From: Loigolactobacillus zhaoyuanensis
Lineage (GTDB): Bacteria > Bacillota > Bacilli > Lactobacillales > Lactobacillaceae
NCBI RefSeq assembly: GCF_003946385.1
Contig: NZ_RHOE01000002.1
Coordinates: forward strand, 30,628-94,627
Length of the DNA: 64,000 nt
Reading direction: 5' to 3'
The notes beneath the pieces are model-generated. The model did not search any database. It saw nothing but the letters and a program-made list of their open reading frames with translations, and was not told the origin of the DNA. A program made the translations under genes and the position numbers. The stretch's first letter is position 1. Each line of letters begins with the position of its first letter. Below, piece by piece: positions 54,571 to 64,000 of the stretch.

Positions 54571-55860
54571 ATGGAATTTTCTTTAGATTCAACACAAAAC
54601 ACTGGGGCTGTTATTAAAGTGATCGGTGTCGGTGGTGCCGGCGGTAACGCCGTTAATCGTATGATCGCTGAAGACGTTAAAGGGGTCGCATTTGTTGCCG
54701 CTAATACTGACGTTCAAGCGTTAGATAACTCAGATGCAGAAACTAAGATTCAATTAGGAGCAAAGCTAACGCGTGGTCTCGGCGCTGGCGCAACACCAGA
54801 AATTGGCCAAAAAGCAGCCGAAGAAAGCGAAGAAGCCTTAACGGAAGCACTTAAAGGGGCCGACATGATTTTCGTCACTGCTGGTATGGGCGGTGGGACT
54901 GGTACCGGCGCTGCTCCAATCATCGCTAAGGCAGCCAAAGACTTAGGTGCCTTAACAGTTGGGGTCGTAACACGGCCATTTAGTTTTGAAGGGCCTAAGC
55001 GTGCTAAAAATGCCGCTGAGGGTATTGCCGAAATGAAGCAGCACGTTGATACCTTGGTTATTATTTCTAACAATCGTTTATTAGAAGTTGTCGATAAGAA
55101 GACGCCAATGTTGGAAGCTTTCCAGGAAGCTGACAATGTTTTACGTCAGGGTGTTCAAGGTATTTCTGATTTGATCACTTCACCAGGTTACGTGAACTTG
55201 GATTTTGCCGATGTTAAAACAGTAATGCAAAATCAAGGTTCAGCCTTGATGGGGATTGGCTCCGCAACCGGTGAAAATCGAACTGGCGAAGCAACTAAAA
55301 AAGCAATTTCTTCACCTTTATTAGAAACTTCGATCGATGGTGCAGAACAAGTCTTACTTAATATCACTGGTGGTCCTGATTTGTCCTTATTTGAGGCCCA
55401 GGATGCTTCAGATATTGTGTCACAAGCAGCAACTAGTGATGTTAATATTATTTTTGGGACATCGATCAACGAAAGTTTAGGTGATGAAGTTATTGTTACC
55501 GTGATCGCAACCGGAATTGATGATGACAAGAAGACACAGCCAGCGCGACGTAATTTGAATAATCAAGCTGCTAGTCGTGGCTTTGAAGCACCACGGTCCA
55601 ATGAAGCAGCTCCGACTTCTGCTACAGCTAACACGCAGCGAACTGCGGGCAACAGCAAACGTAATGATGATCCATTTGGTAATTGGGATATTCGCCAAGA
55701 ACCAAGCCAACGGCAAGCATCGGCAGGTGACGATAATAATTTTACTAAAACTGAAAAAACTGACTTTGATATTTTCCGGCGGACAGACACCGATAGTAGC
55801 GAAGAAGGCGAAAGCGGCGGTTTAGATAAACCACCATTTTTCCGGCGTCGGCGTAACTAG
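54571..55860 (+). CDS. ftsZ: Cell division protein FtsZ
   Basis: A 429-residue tubulin-like GTPase forming the division ring. [17 protein letters not shown], the tubulin signature [10 protein letters not shown], and the T7 loop [12 protein letters not shown] are intact. A Gln/Asn/Ser-rich linker of about 90 residues precedes the C-terminal peptide ([12 protein letters not shown]) that binds FtsA, SepF and EzrA. AGGAGG precedes the ATG. Confidence 0.98.
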   Translation: MEFSLDSTQNTGAVIKVIGVGGAGGNAVNRMIAEDVKGVAFVAANTDVQALDNSDAETKIQLGAKLTRGLGAGATPEIGQKAAEESEEALTEALKGADMIFVTAGMGGGTGTGAAPIIAKAAKDLGALTVGVVTRPFSFEGPKRAKNAAEGIAEMKQHVDTLVIISNNRLLEVVDKKTPMLEAFQEADNVLRQGVQGISDLITSPGYVNLDFADVKTVMQNQGSALMGIGSATGENRTGEATKKAISSPLLETSIDGAEQVLLNITGGPDLSLFEAQDASDIVSQAATSDVNIIFGTSINESLGDEVIVTVIATGIDDDKKTQPARRNLNNQAASRGFEAPRSNEAAPTSATANTQRTAGNSKRNDDPFGNWDIRQEPSQRQASAGDDNNFTKTEKTDFDIFRRTDTDSSEEGESGGLDKPPFFRRRRN

Positions 55861-55921
55861 GCTGACTCGGTATCTAGCAGGATTATTAAATCGACTTTGA
55901 GCAGCTAAAGGAGACAGCGGA

Positions 55922-56590
55922 ATGTCAATTGCAGAAAATATTCATCAGGTTCAACAAACAATTGCGGCCGCATGTCTTGAAGCGGGTCGAACAGATCCCG
56001 TTACTTTAGTGGCAGTTACAAAGTATCATTCGATAGCAGAAGCACAAGCGGTAGTTGCAACTGGTATGCTTGACCTAGCTGAAAATCGTCCTGATGGGTT
56101 AGCCCAGAAGCAAGCAGCATTAACGGCTCCTGAATTAAAGTGGCACTTTATTGGTAATTTGCAAAAGCGCAAGGTTAAACAAGTGATCAATCAAGTCACT
56201 TATTTACATTCATTAGATCGTGTCAGTTTAGCCGCGGAAATCGAGAAGCGAGCACACAAGCCAATTGATTGTTTTGTCGAAGTTAATGTATCCGGCGAAG
56301 CAGCTAAATCTGGTATTGAATTAGCCGAAGTTGATGCCTTTATTACGGCGTTAGCTGACTTTACTAAGATACGCGTGATCGGTTTAATGACAATGGCACC
56401 AATCGATGCTGATGACGTGTTGCTGCATGAGTTGTTTAAAAAATTACGCTTACAGCGTGATGCGATAGTACAACGCCACTTAGCGTATGCGCCTTGTCGT
56501 GAACTAAGCATGGGAATGTCGCGGGATTACCGGATCGCAGTTTTAGAAGGTGCGACTTTTGTTCGTGTTGGTACCGCGTTATTTCAATAG
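55922..56590 (+). CDS. PLP homeostasis protein, YggS/PLPBP family
   Basis: A 222-residue single-domain alanine-racemase-fold protein that binds PLP without known catalysis and balances vitamin B6 and amino-acid pools. The PLP lysine lies in LVAVTKYHS. WHFIGNLQKRK, VEVNVSGEAAKSG and ELSMGMSRDY are family marks. The usual GENYVQE motif is divergent (AENRPDG). It sits between ftsZ and sepF as in most Gram-positive bacteria. Confidence 0.93.
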   Translation: MSIAENIHQVQQTIAAACLEAGRTDPVTLVAVTKYHSIAEAQAVVATGMLDLAENRPDGLAQKQAALTAPELKWHFIGNLQKRKVKQVINQVTYLHSLDRVSLAAEIEKRAHKPIDCFVEVNVSGEAAKSGIELAEVDAFITALADFTKIRVIGLMTMAPIDADDVLLHELFKKLRLQRDAIVQRHLAYAPCRELSMGMSRDYRIAVLEGATFVRVGTALFQ

Positions 56591-56688
56591 TGAAGTCTGT
56601 TATTATATAGACGTAGCGACTTAACTGAATCAAGTTATATTTAACCGTGATAGCAATTAGTTTCACTTAGCGAAAGGGAGGTCAGAAA

Positions 56689-57159
56689 ATGGCATTTAGT
56701 AAATTGAATTTGAGTAAGTTTTTTGGTATGAGCGACGATGACGAATTTTACACGGAGCCGGCCTCACAAGAAAAAAAGGTAAGTGAACCGACGCCGGCAC
56801 GGCCAAACAATTCAGCCAAAGCACCACAATATCGGAGTACACCGACTAACAATAAGAAGGTTGTTCCTATGAATGCGACACCTAGTAAAGCAAGCAAGAT
56901 CGTTATTTTTGAACCTAGAATTTATTCAGATGTTAAAGAAGCTGCGACCCATTTATTAAATAGTCGGGCAGTAGTTCTGAGTTTTAATCGAATCGATCAG
57001 GCGCAAGCTAAACGAATCGTTGATTTCTTAACGGGTACAGTTTTTGCGATCAATGGTGACATTGAGCGCATTGGTGATGATATTTTTCTATGTACCCCGG
57101 CTAATTTTGAAATTGATGGTAACTTATCTGATATCCTGCGTAAGGATGGCTTAGGCTAG
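56689..57159 (+). CDS. sepF: Cell division protein SepF
   Basis: A 156-residue FtsZ-membrane linker. An N-terminal amphipathic helix (MAFSKLNLSKFFGM) is followed by an acidic then Pro/Asn-rich linker and the conserved SepF core (IVIFEPRIYSDVKEAATHLLNSRAVVLSFNRID, IERIGDDIFLCTP). AGGGAGG precedes the ATG. Confidence 0.95.
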   Translation: MAFSKLNLSKFFGMSDDDEFYTEPASQEKKVSEPTPARPNNSAKAPQYRSTPTNNKKVVPMNATPSKASKIVIFEPRIYSDVKEAATHLLNSRAVVLSFNRIDQAQAKRIVDFLTGTVFAINGDIERIGDDIFLCTPANFEIDGNLSDILRKDGLG

Positions 57160-57196
57160 GTTGAATAAACACGATTAATAGCAGGGAGGTTATGCG

Positions 57197-57484
57197 TTGC
57201 TTGCACTTGTCAGTGGTATTTTTTATCTTCTAAATCGTTTGATCGACATTTATATGTTTATATTAGTGATCTATGTGTTGATGTCGTGGTTCCCGAATGC
57301 CTATCAAACCAAGTTAGGACAGCTACTCGGTCGTCTTAGTGAACCTTATCTAAATATTTTTTATCGCTTTGTGCCGCCGATCGCGGGCTTAAGTTTCGCA
57401 CCGATGATCGCCTTATTAGTTTTAGGGATGGCCCAATATGGCGTGGCAGCATTAGCTCAATTAATATTACCGGCATTAATTTAA
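57197..57484 (+). CDS. yggT: YggT family membrane protein
   Basis: A 95-residue protein with two hydrophobic helices (about 4-28 and 68-92) and the family motif SWFPNAYQTKLGQLLGRLSEPYLNIFYRFVPP. Translation starts at TTG 57197, seven bases after GGGAGG. An ATG at 57192 is in another frame. The function is unknown. Its location after sepF is conserved and suggests a division or envelope role. Confidence 0.9.
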   Translation: MLALVSGIFYLLNRLIDIYMFILVIYVLMSWFPNAYQTKLGQLLGRLSEPYLNIFYRFVPPIAGLSFAPMIALLVLGMAQYGVAALAQLILPALI

Positions 57485-57530
57485 ACAATATATAGTTTAG
57501 TGCGTCTGGTTTAAAAGGAGGACAGTGACT

Positions 57531-58313
57531 ATGGACGAGAACATTTACCAACATTTTCGTAAAGAAGAAGCGCCATTTATTGATCAAGTAGCTGGTTGGC
57601 TACAAGATGTTAGTGACCAGTATCGTCCATATTTAACTGACTTTTTAGATCCACGCCAACAATATATTGTGGAGGCTTTGGTCGGTGAAAAGGGTGAACA
57701 ACACTATCGCTTTGATGGCGGTTATGGTGCAGCAGAACGTAAGCGAGCATTGCTTTATCCGGATTACTTCACGCCAACGCAAGATGATTTTGCGATTCAA
57801 CTATTTGAAATTCATTACCCAACTAAATTTTCAACGCTATCGCATGGTAAAATTTTGGGTACCTTAGTCAACGCCGGAATTAAGCGAGAAATGTTCGGCG
57901 ATATTATGACGGATGGCGATCGCTGGCAATTCTGCGTCACAGCGAATATGGCGGATTATATTCAAACACAGATCGTTAAGATTGGGCGCATTGGTGTTCG
58001 TTTAGAGCCCAAGGATTATACCGAATTATTGGTACCCAAAGATGCTTGGGTGATGGAGCATACCGCAACAAGTTCATTGCGCGTTGACAGTCTAATTTCG
58101 TCAGTTTACAATATTTCGCGCCAACGTTCGAAAGAATTAGTTGAAAATGGTAAAATAAAGTTGAACTGGCAAGAATTTGACCGGCCAGACTTTGAACTAG
58201 GTCTACGCGACATTATTTCTGTACGTGGTTATGGTCGGATTCAGTTACATGAGATCGAAGGTAGGACCAAGAAGGAAAAGTACCGTTTGCTACTTGGCGT
58301 TTTACGAAAATAG
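57531..58313 (+). CDS. ylmH: YlmH family RNA-binding protein (S4 domain)
   Basis: A 260-residue cytosolic protein with a C-terminal S4 domain (about 180-245: VYNISRQRSKELVENGKIKLNWQ). YlmH homologues act on stalled ribosome peptidyl-tRNA complexes in Gram-positive bacteria, so a ribosome-rescue role is known for the family and inferred here. The ATG at 57531 follows AAAGGAGG. A GTG six bases earlier was rejected as too close to that site. Confidence 0.92.
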   Translation: MDENIYQHFRKEEAPFIDQVAGWLQDVSDQYRPYLTDFLDPRQQYIVEALVGEKGEQHYRFDGGYGAAERKRALLYPDYFTPTQDDFAIQLFEIHYPTKFSTLSHGKILGTLVNAGIKREMFGDIMTDGDRWQFCVTANMADYIQTQIVKIGRIGVRLEPKDYTELLVPKDAWVMEHTATSSLRVDSLISSVYNISRQRSKELVENGKIKLNWQEFDRPDFELGLRDIISVRGYGRIQLHEIEGRTKKEKYRLLLGVLRK

Positions 58314-58331
58314 TTTTTTGGAGGGATTCAT

Positions 58332-59093
58332 ATGGCATTAACCCCGTTGGATATTCATAACAAGGAATTTAATGTAAAGATGCGTGGCTACGATCAAGAT
58401 CAAGTTAATGACTTTCTTGACCAAATTATTAAAGATTATGAAGCGGTTTTAAAGCAAAAAGATGATCTACAAACTGCTTTGAAGGCAAGTGAAGAAAAAG
58501 TCACTTACTTCAATCAATTAAAAGACGCCCTTAATCAATCAATTATTGTGGCTCAAGAAGCAGCTGATAAAGTTAAGACCAATGCACAAAAAGAAGCTGA
58601 GATCATTGATCAAGAAGCACAGAAAAATACACAAAGCCTATTAAGTGAAGCAACTGAGAAATCAAACCGAATTTTGGCAGATGCATCACAAAAGGCTAAG
58701 CAGATCACGATCGAAACCGAAGATTTGAAGAAACAAACCCGCGTTTTCCGCCAACGTCTGCAAGTTATGCTAGAATCTCAATTAGAAATTGTGCGTAGTA
58801 AAGATTGGGACGAATTATTGGCCCATGATGATGGCTCACAAGATGAAGCTATCCAAAAAATCTTACAACAGCGGCTTGACAATTCCGAAGCAAATAGCGT
58901 AAACTCAAACCAATCAGCAGTTGCGCAAGCTATTAGTCAAGTGAGTGCTGGCGCGGCAGATGCTACAGCTGCATCAACTAGTAACGATACACCTGGGGAA
59001 ACGATGATTATTTTCCCTGACAACACTAGTGAAGCAGCCGGTATTGGTGATCAGCCAGCAGTCGAACCTGATTCAGAAAATTTTGATAAATAA
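58332..59093 (+). CDS. divIVA: Cell division initiation protein DivIVA
   Basis: A 253-residue coiled-coil protein binding negatively curved membrane at poles and septa. The N-terminal lipid-binding domain LTPLDIHNKEFNVKMRGYDQDQVNDFLDQI is followed by a long coiled coil (about 35-165) and an acidic, low-complexity C-terminal tail. TTGGAGGG precedes the ATG. It provides the polar landmark that MinC/MinD use in bacteria without MinE. Confidence 0.95.
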   Translation: MALTPLDIHNKEFNVKMRGYDQDQVNDFLDQIIKDYEAVLKQKDDLQTALKASEEKVTYFNQLKDALNQSIIVAQEAADKVKTNAQKEAEIIDQEAQKNTQSLLSEATEKSNRILADASQKAKQITIETEDLKKQTRVFRQRLQVMLESQLEIVRSKDWDELLAHDDGSQDEAIQKILQQRLDNSEANSVNSNQSAVAQAISQVSAGAADATAASTSNDTPGETMIIFPDNTSEAAGIGDQPAVEPDSENFDK

Positions 59094-59114
59094 TCACAAA
59101 GAACAGTAAGCTAA

Positions 59115-59327
59115 TTGCTATCACAACAGCGAGTCGACATTAGGTGGAAGGTTGACGGTGCTCTAACAATTAGTGGATCATCTTTGCTTTGATGCAACAG
59201 TGAACCATTAGTAAGTGTTGCCGGCCTTGTAGTCGTTAAAACTACAATTGAGAGAGTGCCATTGTGCACTCTAAATCTGGGTGGTACCACGACGGCTTCG
59301 TCCCAATTAGGGATGAGGTCTTTTTTA
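59115..59327 (+). promoter_or_regulatory. T-box riboswitch of ileS (isoleucine)
   Basis: Stem I carries the GTGGAAG distal loop and a specifier loop GTGG-ATC-A, giving ATC (Ile) at 59177-59179. The antiterminator TGGGTGGTACCACG (59278-59291) has TGGT for an A73 tRNA. The terminator stem CTTCGTCCC/GGGATGAGG is followed by six Ts. The 100 bases from here to ileS hold only its GGGAG ribosome site. Confidence 0.93.
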
Positions 59328-59430
59328 TTTGCGTAACTAGTGGTGACTAAGTCTAATCAGAGCCTACTGCTGAAATAGTACACCAAGATCATTTAATTAA
59401 GTATATTTATGATAAAAGGGAGCGATTTTA

Positions 59431-62223
59431 ATGCGTGTAAAAGACACTTTAAACTTAGGTAAAACTAAGTTTCCGATGCGAGGAAATTTACCTGTCCGCG
59501 AAGCCGAATGGCAAAAAGCTTGGGCAGAAAATAATCTGTACGAGCAACGACAAAAATTAAATGAGGGTAAGCCAACTTTTGTGCTTCATGATGGTCCTCC
59601 ATATGCTAATGGGAATATCCATATTGGCCATGCTTTGAACAAAATTAGTAAGGATATTATCGTTCGCTTTAAGTCGATGTCAGGCTTCCGTGCACCATAT
59701 GTTCCCGGCTGGGATACGCATGGCTTACCGATCGAACAACAATTGACTAAGCAAGGCTACGATCGTAAAAAAATGTCAATTTCTGAATTCCGTGCACTTT
59801 GTCATAAATATGCCTTGGAGCAAGTAGACAAGCAAAGAACTGATTTTAAGCGTTTAGGTGTATCAGCTGACTGGGAGCGGCCTTATTTGACTTTAGCACC
59901 AGAATTTGAGGCACGCGAAATTCGCGTCTTTGGTGAAATGGCTAAAAAAGGTTATATCTATCGTGGGAACAAGCCAATTCATTGGTCACCATCTTCAGAA
60001 TCTGCTTTAGCTGAAGCAGAATTGGAATATAAAGATATCGAATCACCATCAGCCTACTATGGCGAACAAGTCAAAGATGGTAAGGGTCTCTTGGATACAG
60101 ATACTTACTTTGTTGTTTGGACCACTACACCATGGACAATTCCATCTAGTGAAGGCATCGTGGTGTCAGCTGATTATGATTATTCAGTGGTCCAGCCCAG
60201 CGGTGAAGACCGGAAATTTGTAGTTGCCTCTGAATTAGTTAGTACTTTAGCTGAAAAATCTGGTTGGCAAGATGTTAAAACCGTCCAAACACTTAAGGGT
60301 CGTGAAATGGAATATATGACGGCACGCCATCCATTTTATGATCGTGATCTTTTAGTGATGTTAGGTGACTATGTAACCCTTGATTCAGGGACTGGCTTGG
60401 TACATACTGCGCCTGGCTTAGGTGACGATGACTTTAAAGTTGGTAAAAAATATGGTTTAGAGATTCTTTCTCCAGTTGATGATCAAGGTCGTTTAACTGA
60501 TGAAGCACCTGGTTTTGAAGGTTTGTTTTATGAAGATGCTAATAAGTTAGCGATTGAAAAAGTTATTGCTGCAGGCTTAATGTTGAAGCAGGAACCCTAT
60601 TTGCACAGTTACCCAATGGATTGGCGGACGAAGAAACCAGTTATTTTCCGTTCAACACCACAATGGTTTGCATCAGTTGATGCCTTTCGTGATGAAATTT
60701 TGGCGGCAATTGAAAAAGTTTCCTTCACGCCATCTTGGGGCAAAACACGTTTGTACAATATGATCCGTGATCGCGGTGATTGGGTAATTTCACGTCAGCG
60801 AGTTTGGGGTGTTCCGTTACCAATTTTCTATGGTGAAGATGGTGAAGCAATCATCACACCAGAAACAATTGACCACGTAGCTGATTTATTTGCTAAACAC
60901 GGTTCTAGTATTTGGTTTGATCGCGAAGCCAAAGATTTATTACCAGCCGGTTTCACCAGTGAACATTCACCAAATGGTCAGTTCACTAAAGAAACAGATA
61001 TCATGGATGTTTGGTTTGATTCTGGTTCGTCACATCAAGGTGTATTGGCTGAACGTGATTACCTGACTTATCCAGCTGATCTATATTTGGAAGGTTCTGA
61101 TCAATATCGTGGTTGGTTCAATTCAAGTTTGATCACAAGCGTAGCGGTTTCTGGTGCAGCACCTTACAAGCAAATCGTTTCTCAAGGATTCACGATGGAT
61201 AAAGATGGCCATAAAATGAGTAAATCATTAGGCAATACAATTGCGCCTGAAAAGGTCATTAAACAAATGGGTGCCGAAATTATCCGTTTGTGGGTTGCAA
61301 CCGTTGATTCATCGGCCGATGTACGCGTTTCAATGGAAGGCTTCAAGCAAGTTTCTGATAGTTATCGTAAGATTCGTAATACGCTTCGTTTCTTATTAGC
61401 TAATACGACTGATTTTGATCCAGCCACTGATGCGCTTGATTATAATGATCTACAATCAGTGGATAAATATTTAATGATTCGCTGGAATCAAGTTAAGTCA
61501 GCTGCTTTAGCGGCGTATAATCAATATGATTTTGCGACAGTTTACAAACAGGTCAGCAATTTTATTACGGCAGATCTTTCAGCCTTTTACTTGGATTTTG
61601 CTAAAGATATTGTCTATATTGAGACGGCGGCTGATCCAAAACGTCGGGCAATGCAGACGGTGATGTACAATGTTTTAGTTGATCTAACTAAATTATTGAC
61701 GCCGATCTTGCCGCATACAACAGAAGAAGTCTGGGGCTTCTTACATGAACCAGAAGATTACGTACAGTTAGCCGAGATGCCAGTGGTGGATCACTTTACT
61801 GATGAAGTTGATTTATTGGAATTATGGACTAACTTTATGGATCTGCGTTCTGATGTTTTGAAATCACTTGAGGAAGCGCGGGATGCTAAGGTGATCGGTA
61901 AATCACTGGAAGCTAAAGTGACCTTGTATCCTAATGCAACCGTTAAGGCGCTTTTAAATGCATTAGATGCAAATGTGATGCAGATCCTGATCGTTTCTGA
62001 TTTAGAAGTTGCTGCGGACCAAACAAGCGCACCAGCTGATGCTGCTGATTTCGGGGACGTTAAAGTGACGATCGAACATGCAGCGGGAGAAGTTTGCCCT
62101 CGTTGCCGCATGACACGGACGGATGTCGGTGTTGATCCTAAATTACCGAAATTCTGTGGCCGTTGCGCTAAAATCGTTGAAGAACATTTCCCGGAAGCTG
62201 TTACTGAAGGGTTTGAAGATTAG
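59431..62223 (+). CDS. ileS: Isoleucyl-tRNA synthetase
   Basis: A 930-residue class I synthetase. The HIGH variant in [15 protein letters not shown], the editing domain ([32 protein letters not shown]), KMSKS in [10 protein letters not shown] and the C-terminal zinc cysteines ([15 protein letters not shown]) are clear. It is the bacterial-type enzyme, expected to be sensitive to mupirocin. Expression is set by the upstream T-box. Confidence 0.98.
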   Translation: MRVKDTLNLGKTKFPMRGNLPVREAEWQKAWAENNLYEQRQKLNEGKPTFVLHDGPPYANGNIHIGHALNKISKDIIVRFKSMSGFRAPYVPGWDTHGLPIEQQLTKQGYDRKKMSISEFRALCHKYALEQVDKQRTDFKRLGVSADWERPYLTLAPEFEAREIRVFGEMAKKGYIYRGNKPIHWSPSSESALAEAELEYKDIESPSAYYGEQVKDGKGLLDTDTYFVVWTTTPWTIPSSEGIVVSADYDYSVVQPSGEDRKFVVASELVSTLAEKSGWQDVKTVQTLKGREMEYMTARHPFYDRDLLVMLGDYVTLDSGTGLVHTAPGLGDDDFKVGKKYGLEILSPVDDQGRLTDEAPGFEGLFYEDANKLAIEKVIAAGLMLKQEPYLHSYPMDWRTKKPVIFRSTPQWFASVDAFRDEILAAIEKVSFTPSWGKTRLYNMIRDRGDWVISRQRVWGVPLPIFYGEDGEAIITPETIDHVADLFAKHGSSIWFDREAKDLLPAGFTSEHSPNGQFTKETDIMDVWFDSGSSHQGVLAERDYLTYPADLYLEGSDQYRGWFNSSLITSVAVSGAAPYKQIVSQGFTMDKDGHKMSKSLGNTIAPEKVIKQMGAEIIRLWVATVDSSADVRVSMEGFKQVSDSYRKIRNTLRFLLANTTDFDPATDALDYNDLQSVDKYLMIRWNQVKSAALAAYNQYDFATVYKQVSNFITADLSAFYLDFAKDIVYIETAADPKRRAMQTVMYNVLVDLTKLLTPILPHTTEEVWGFLHEPEDYVQLAEMPVVDHFTDEVDLLELWTNFMDLRSDVLKSLEEARDAKVIGKSLEAKVTLYPNATVKALLNALDANVMQILIVSDLEVAADQTSAPADAADFGDVKVTIEHAAGEVCPRCRMTRTDVGVDPKLPKFCGRCAKIVEEHFPEAVTEGFED

Positions 62224-62255
62224 TTTAGTTGATCGTGTGTAATGTTGACTAAGGT

Positions 62256-62294
62256 TAAGGATCACCGTAAGTTACTTATGGTGATCCTTTTTCT
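62256..62294 (+). terminator. ileS terminator
   Basis: AAGGATCACCGTAAG pairs with CTTATGGTGATCCTT (one G-U) around a four-base loop, followed by TTTCTTTT. Confidence 0.88.
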
Positions 62295-62520
62295 TTTGAC
62301 TAAAAATAAGTAGTCACGTAGTTTTTTTTTCTCATTTATGCTACACTGTATTTTAATTTCAGTAACTAATACAGGTGATTATTCATCAATTTAGCTGATA
62401 AATACTTGAACGCGATCTTTGATAAGCGGAATTGTGATCAGCGAATATTATTGCCTAGATCGATAAAAAATTTGTCTAGAAAAAATTAGCCACTTATTGT
62501 GGAGTCGAGGTGTCGTAACA

Positions 62521-63501
62521 ATGGATGTCACATTAACCAAAGTACATGGATCGGAAAACGATTTTTTTATTCTCGATCAAACTAAGCTAGCGCATCGCTT
62601 AAGTGAAGCTGAATTAAAGCAAGCAACGCAGCAGGTAACGGATCGCGAAACTGGTTTAGCCGGTGGTGCTGACGGTGTTTTATATGTAGATGATTCTAGT
62701 CATCCGCAGGTTACTGGTAAGATGCGGGTAATCAACGCTGATGGTAGTGAGGCGTCAATGTGTGGTAATGGTATTCGCACGGTTGCCCGCTACCTATCAG
62801 AACAGAAGCAGCAAACCAATTTTAAAATCGAAACCATGTATGCAGATCTTAATGTTAAACAAGCGCAGGACTTAGCGCCTGAAGTTAAAACTTTCCAGGC
62901 TGAAATTTCTCCGGTTAGTTTTAAAGCGACTGATATAGGGATGCACGTTGCTGACTTAGCTGAATTACATCAGACTAAAATCCCAGCGTTGTCGAAACAA
63001 TTAGCTTTTACGGCGGTTGCGGTACCCAATCCGCATTTAATCAGTTTTGTTGATCATACAACACTATTGGGCCCAGAATTAGGTCGAATTGCTGGTTATT
63101 TAAATGATGGCCAGAATCCTTACTTTCCAGATGGTGTTAATGTTAGTTTTGTTGAAGTTTTAGGTCAAAACCATATTTTTGTGCGGACGTTTGAGCGTGG
63201 CGTTGGTTTTACCAATGCTTGTGGTACAGGTATGTCAGCGGCTAGTTTGGTCTATGCCTTGGAGCAGGGCGGCGATTTTGATCAGTCGATCACGGTGCGT
63301 AATCCAGGGGGCATGGTTAAAACACTTGTACATCAGACTGCAGCACAGTCTTATTGGATGGAATTGATTGGTAACGCAACGTTTGTTGGTGCTGCAACCT
63401 TAAGTTTAGCCGATTTATTAGCCGGTAACTTTGAGCACGTGACCTTTAAGGTAAGTGGGGAGCAACCTGCTTATCAGGCGTTTGTGGCTGGTTTAAAGTA
63501 A
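62521..63501 (+). CDS. dapF: Diaminopimelate epimerase
   Basis: A 326-residue PLP-independent epimerase making meso-diaminopimelate. VHGSENDFFILDQ at the N-terminus, the first catalytic cysteine in SEASMCGNGIRTVARYL and the second in FTNACGTGMSAAS are intact, giving the two mirrored half-domains. The ATG at 62521 has GAGGTG about nine bases upstream. An in-frame TTG at 62497 would lie before that site. With aspartate kinase it supports lysine and probably m-DAP-type peptidoglycan. The 225 bases upstream are A/T rich with no gene. Confidence 0.94.
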   Translation: MDVTLTKVHGSENDFFILDQTKLAHRLSEAELKQATQQVTDRETGLAGGADGVLYVDDSSHPQVTGKMRVINADGSEASMCGNGIRTVARYLSEQKQQTNFKIETMYADLNVKQAQDLAPEVKTFQAEISPVSFKATDIGMHVADLAELHQTKIPALSKQLAFTAVAVPNPHLISFVDHTTLLGPELGRIAGYLNDGQNPYFPDGVNVSFVEVLGQNHIFVRTFERGVGFTNACGTGMSAASLVYALEQGGDFDQSITVRNPGGMVKTLVHQTAAQSYWMELIGNATFVGAATLSLADLLAGNFEHVTFKVSGEQPAYQAFVAGLK

Positions 63502-63516
63502 ATATGTTCGATGGTA

Positions 63517-63552
63517 GACTCGGAACACAGTATTGTGCTCCGAGTCTTTTTA
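63517..63552 (+). terminator. dapF terminator
   Basis: GACTCGGA and TCCGAGTC form the outer stem, extended by CAC/GTG inside, followed by five Ts. Confidence 0.87.
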
Positions 63553-63610
63553 GTTATTTACTCATTCTGGCCGTTATATCTGCAAAACGTTGCAGTATTC
63601 TGATGTATTA

Positions 63611-63672
63611 TTGCATCAGATATAGGCTCAATGGTATAAAGAGGATAGACATATTAGAAAGCGCTTTCTAAT
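63611..63672 (+). promoter_or_regulatory. Orphan promoter with a cre-type palindrome
   Basis: TTGCAT (63611-63616), 18 bases, TATAAA (63635-63640). A perfect 20-bp palindrome (63653-63672, core AGAAAGCGCTTTCT) starts near the expected transcription start and matches the CcpA cre consensus at 13 of 14 positions. No gene of adequate length follows before the transposase at 63933. Confidence 0.65.
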
Positions 63673-63932
63673 CAAAAATCGACTCCGCGATTTTTGGGTC
63701 AATATCTATTGTTTTATTTTAAGAGGATGGCCTCCTTTTATTCACATTATGAGTATCTACTTTCTATTACCCCTAAGTAATTAAAATGATAGTTTAAATA
63801 TTTAATTAAATTAACTTTTTTCAAACTAAATAGAGGTGTAGATTAGCCATGTGGGCCTAGAATAAAAAGTGTACAAGTTAAATAGAGACTCTGATTTAGT
63901 ATAATTAAGGAAGTAAATTGGAGGATCAAATA
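63673..63932. other. Gene-free stretch between the cre palindrome and the transposase
   Basis: A hairpin CAAAAATCG(63673-63681)/CGATTTTTG(63688-63696) lies just after the cre site. The rest is A/T rich, with only very short frames. The left end of the insertion sequence should lie in about the last 100 bases, but no terminal repeat can be fixed because the right end is outside the window. Confidence 0.5.
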
Positions 63933-64000
63933 ATGACGAAGCACAGTTATGACAAGGAATTTAAGGAACAGGCCGTTCAGTATTACTTAGATAACAAGGA
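63933..64000 (+). CDS. Transposase OrfA, IS3-type, partial at window edge
   Basis: The first 22 codons (MTKHSYDKEFKEQAVQYYLDNK) read like the N-terminal helix-turn-helix start of IS3-family OrfA proteins. TTGGAGGA lies eight bases upstream and TATAAT is at 63899-63904. The rest of the element is beyond the window. A chromosomal HTH gene of transposase descent cannot be excluded from so few residues. Confidence 0.7.
   Translation, partial: MTKHSYDKEFKEQAVQYYLDNK

Noticed and set aside
54750..55136. A 128-codon open frame antisense to ftsZ
   Set aside because: It lies fully inside a certain gene, has no ribosome site, and reads as a low-complexity Ala/Pro/Ser shadow of ftsZ codons.
62295..62520. 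A lysine riboswitch before dapF
   Set aside because: The A/T-rich gap shows weak inverted repeats only, and none of the conserved L-box core segments.
63840..63932. Exact left inverted repeat of the insertion sequence
   Set aside because: Several TGT-starting candidates exist, but without the right end no terminal repeat can be matched.

Overview
The window is a chromosomal segment of a low-to-mid GC Firmicute, almost certainly a member of Lactobacillaceae. Evidence: tRNA-responsive T-box leaders before valS, ileS and an amino-acid ABC operon; the division cluster order mraZ-rsmH-ftsL-pbp2B-mraY-murD-murG-divIB-ftsA-ftsZ-yggS-sepF-yggT-ylmH-divIVA-ileS; a fused glutathione synthetase (gshF); ThiT under a TPP riboswitch; and small Lactobacillales families (DUF4044, DUF3397, YueI, DUF1054, DUF2785). 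The genus cannot be fixed from sequence reading alone. No prophage, CRISPR array, rRNA or tRNA gene was seen. The only mobile DNA is the start of a transposase reading frame at the right edge.

Layout. 1-6018: two tandem look-alike hairpins lead into a transketolase-aroE-DAHP synthase-aroB-pheA operon (erythrose-4-phosphate supply, early shikimate pathway and phenylalanine branch). 6048-16028: a MATE exporter with palindromes at its promoter, a PEBP-like protein, proBA, a YbaK deacylase, DUF2785 plus a membrane glycerophosphodiesterase, a Tag-like glycosylase with altered pocket residues, PPK2, a universal stress protein and a small membrane protein. 16104-24543: 6S RNA next to rarA, gshF, yueI, DUF1054, rpsD with a structured leader, a free-Met-sulfoxide reductase homologue and ezrA. 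24622-32907: iscS-thiI (thiolation), T-box-valS-folC, a HAD phosphatase and radC. 32918-37690: a cold-shock gene, mreBCD and minCD (cell shape and septum placement). 37728-40461: a polar amino-acid ABC operon whose T-box leader carries two successive antiterminator/terminator modules. 40507-44407: aspartate kinase, TPP riboswitch-thiT, a 37-residue DUF4044 gene, corA and DUF3397. 44551-59093: the division and wall cluster, headed by a four-unit MraZ-type operator. 59100-63501: T-box-ileS and dapF. 63502-64000: a CcpA-type cre palindrome at an orphan promoter, then the transposase start.

How the genes work together. Most of the right half builds and divides the envelope: MreBCD elongates, MinCD places the ring, MraY/MurD/MurG make precursors, FtsL/PBP2B/DivIB form the septal synthase, FtsA/SepF anchor FtsZ, and DivIVA marks poles. 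Aspartate kinase and DapF feed lysine/diaminopimelate. Leader-RNA control is dense: three T-box regions, a TPP riboswitch, a possible aro attenuator and an rpsD leader whose Shine-Dalgarno sequence can be paired. The features most worth checking are the two-module T-box, the aro leader with mutually exclusive pairings, the MraZ operator, the orphan cre promoter beside the transposase, and enzyme homologues lacking a usual key residue (Tag-like, fRMsr-like).
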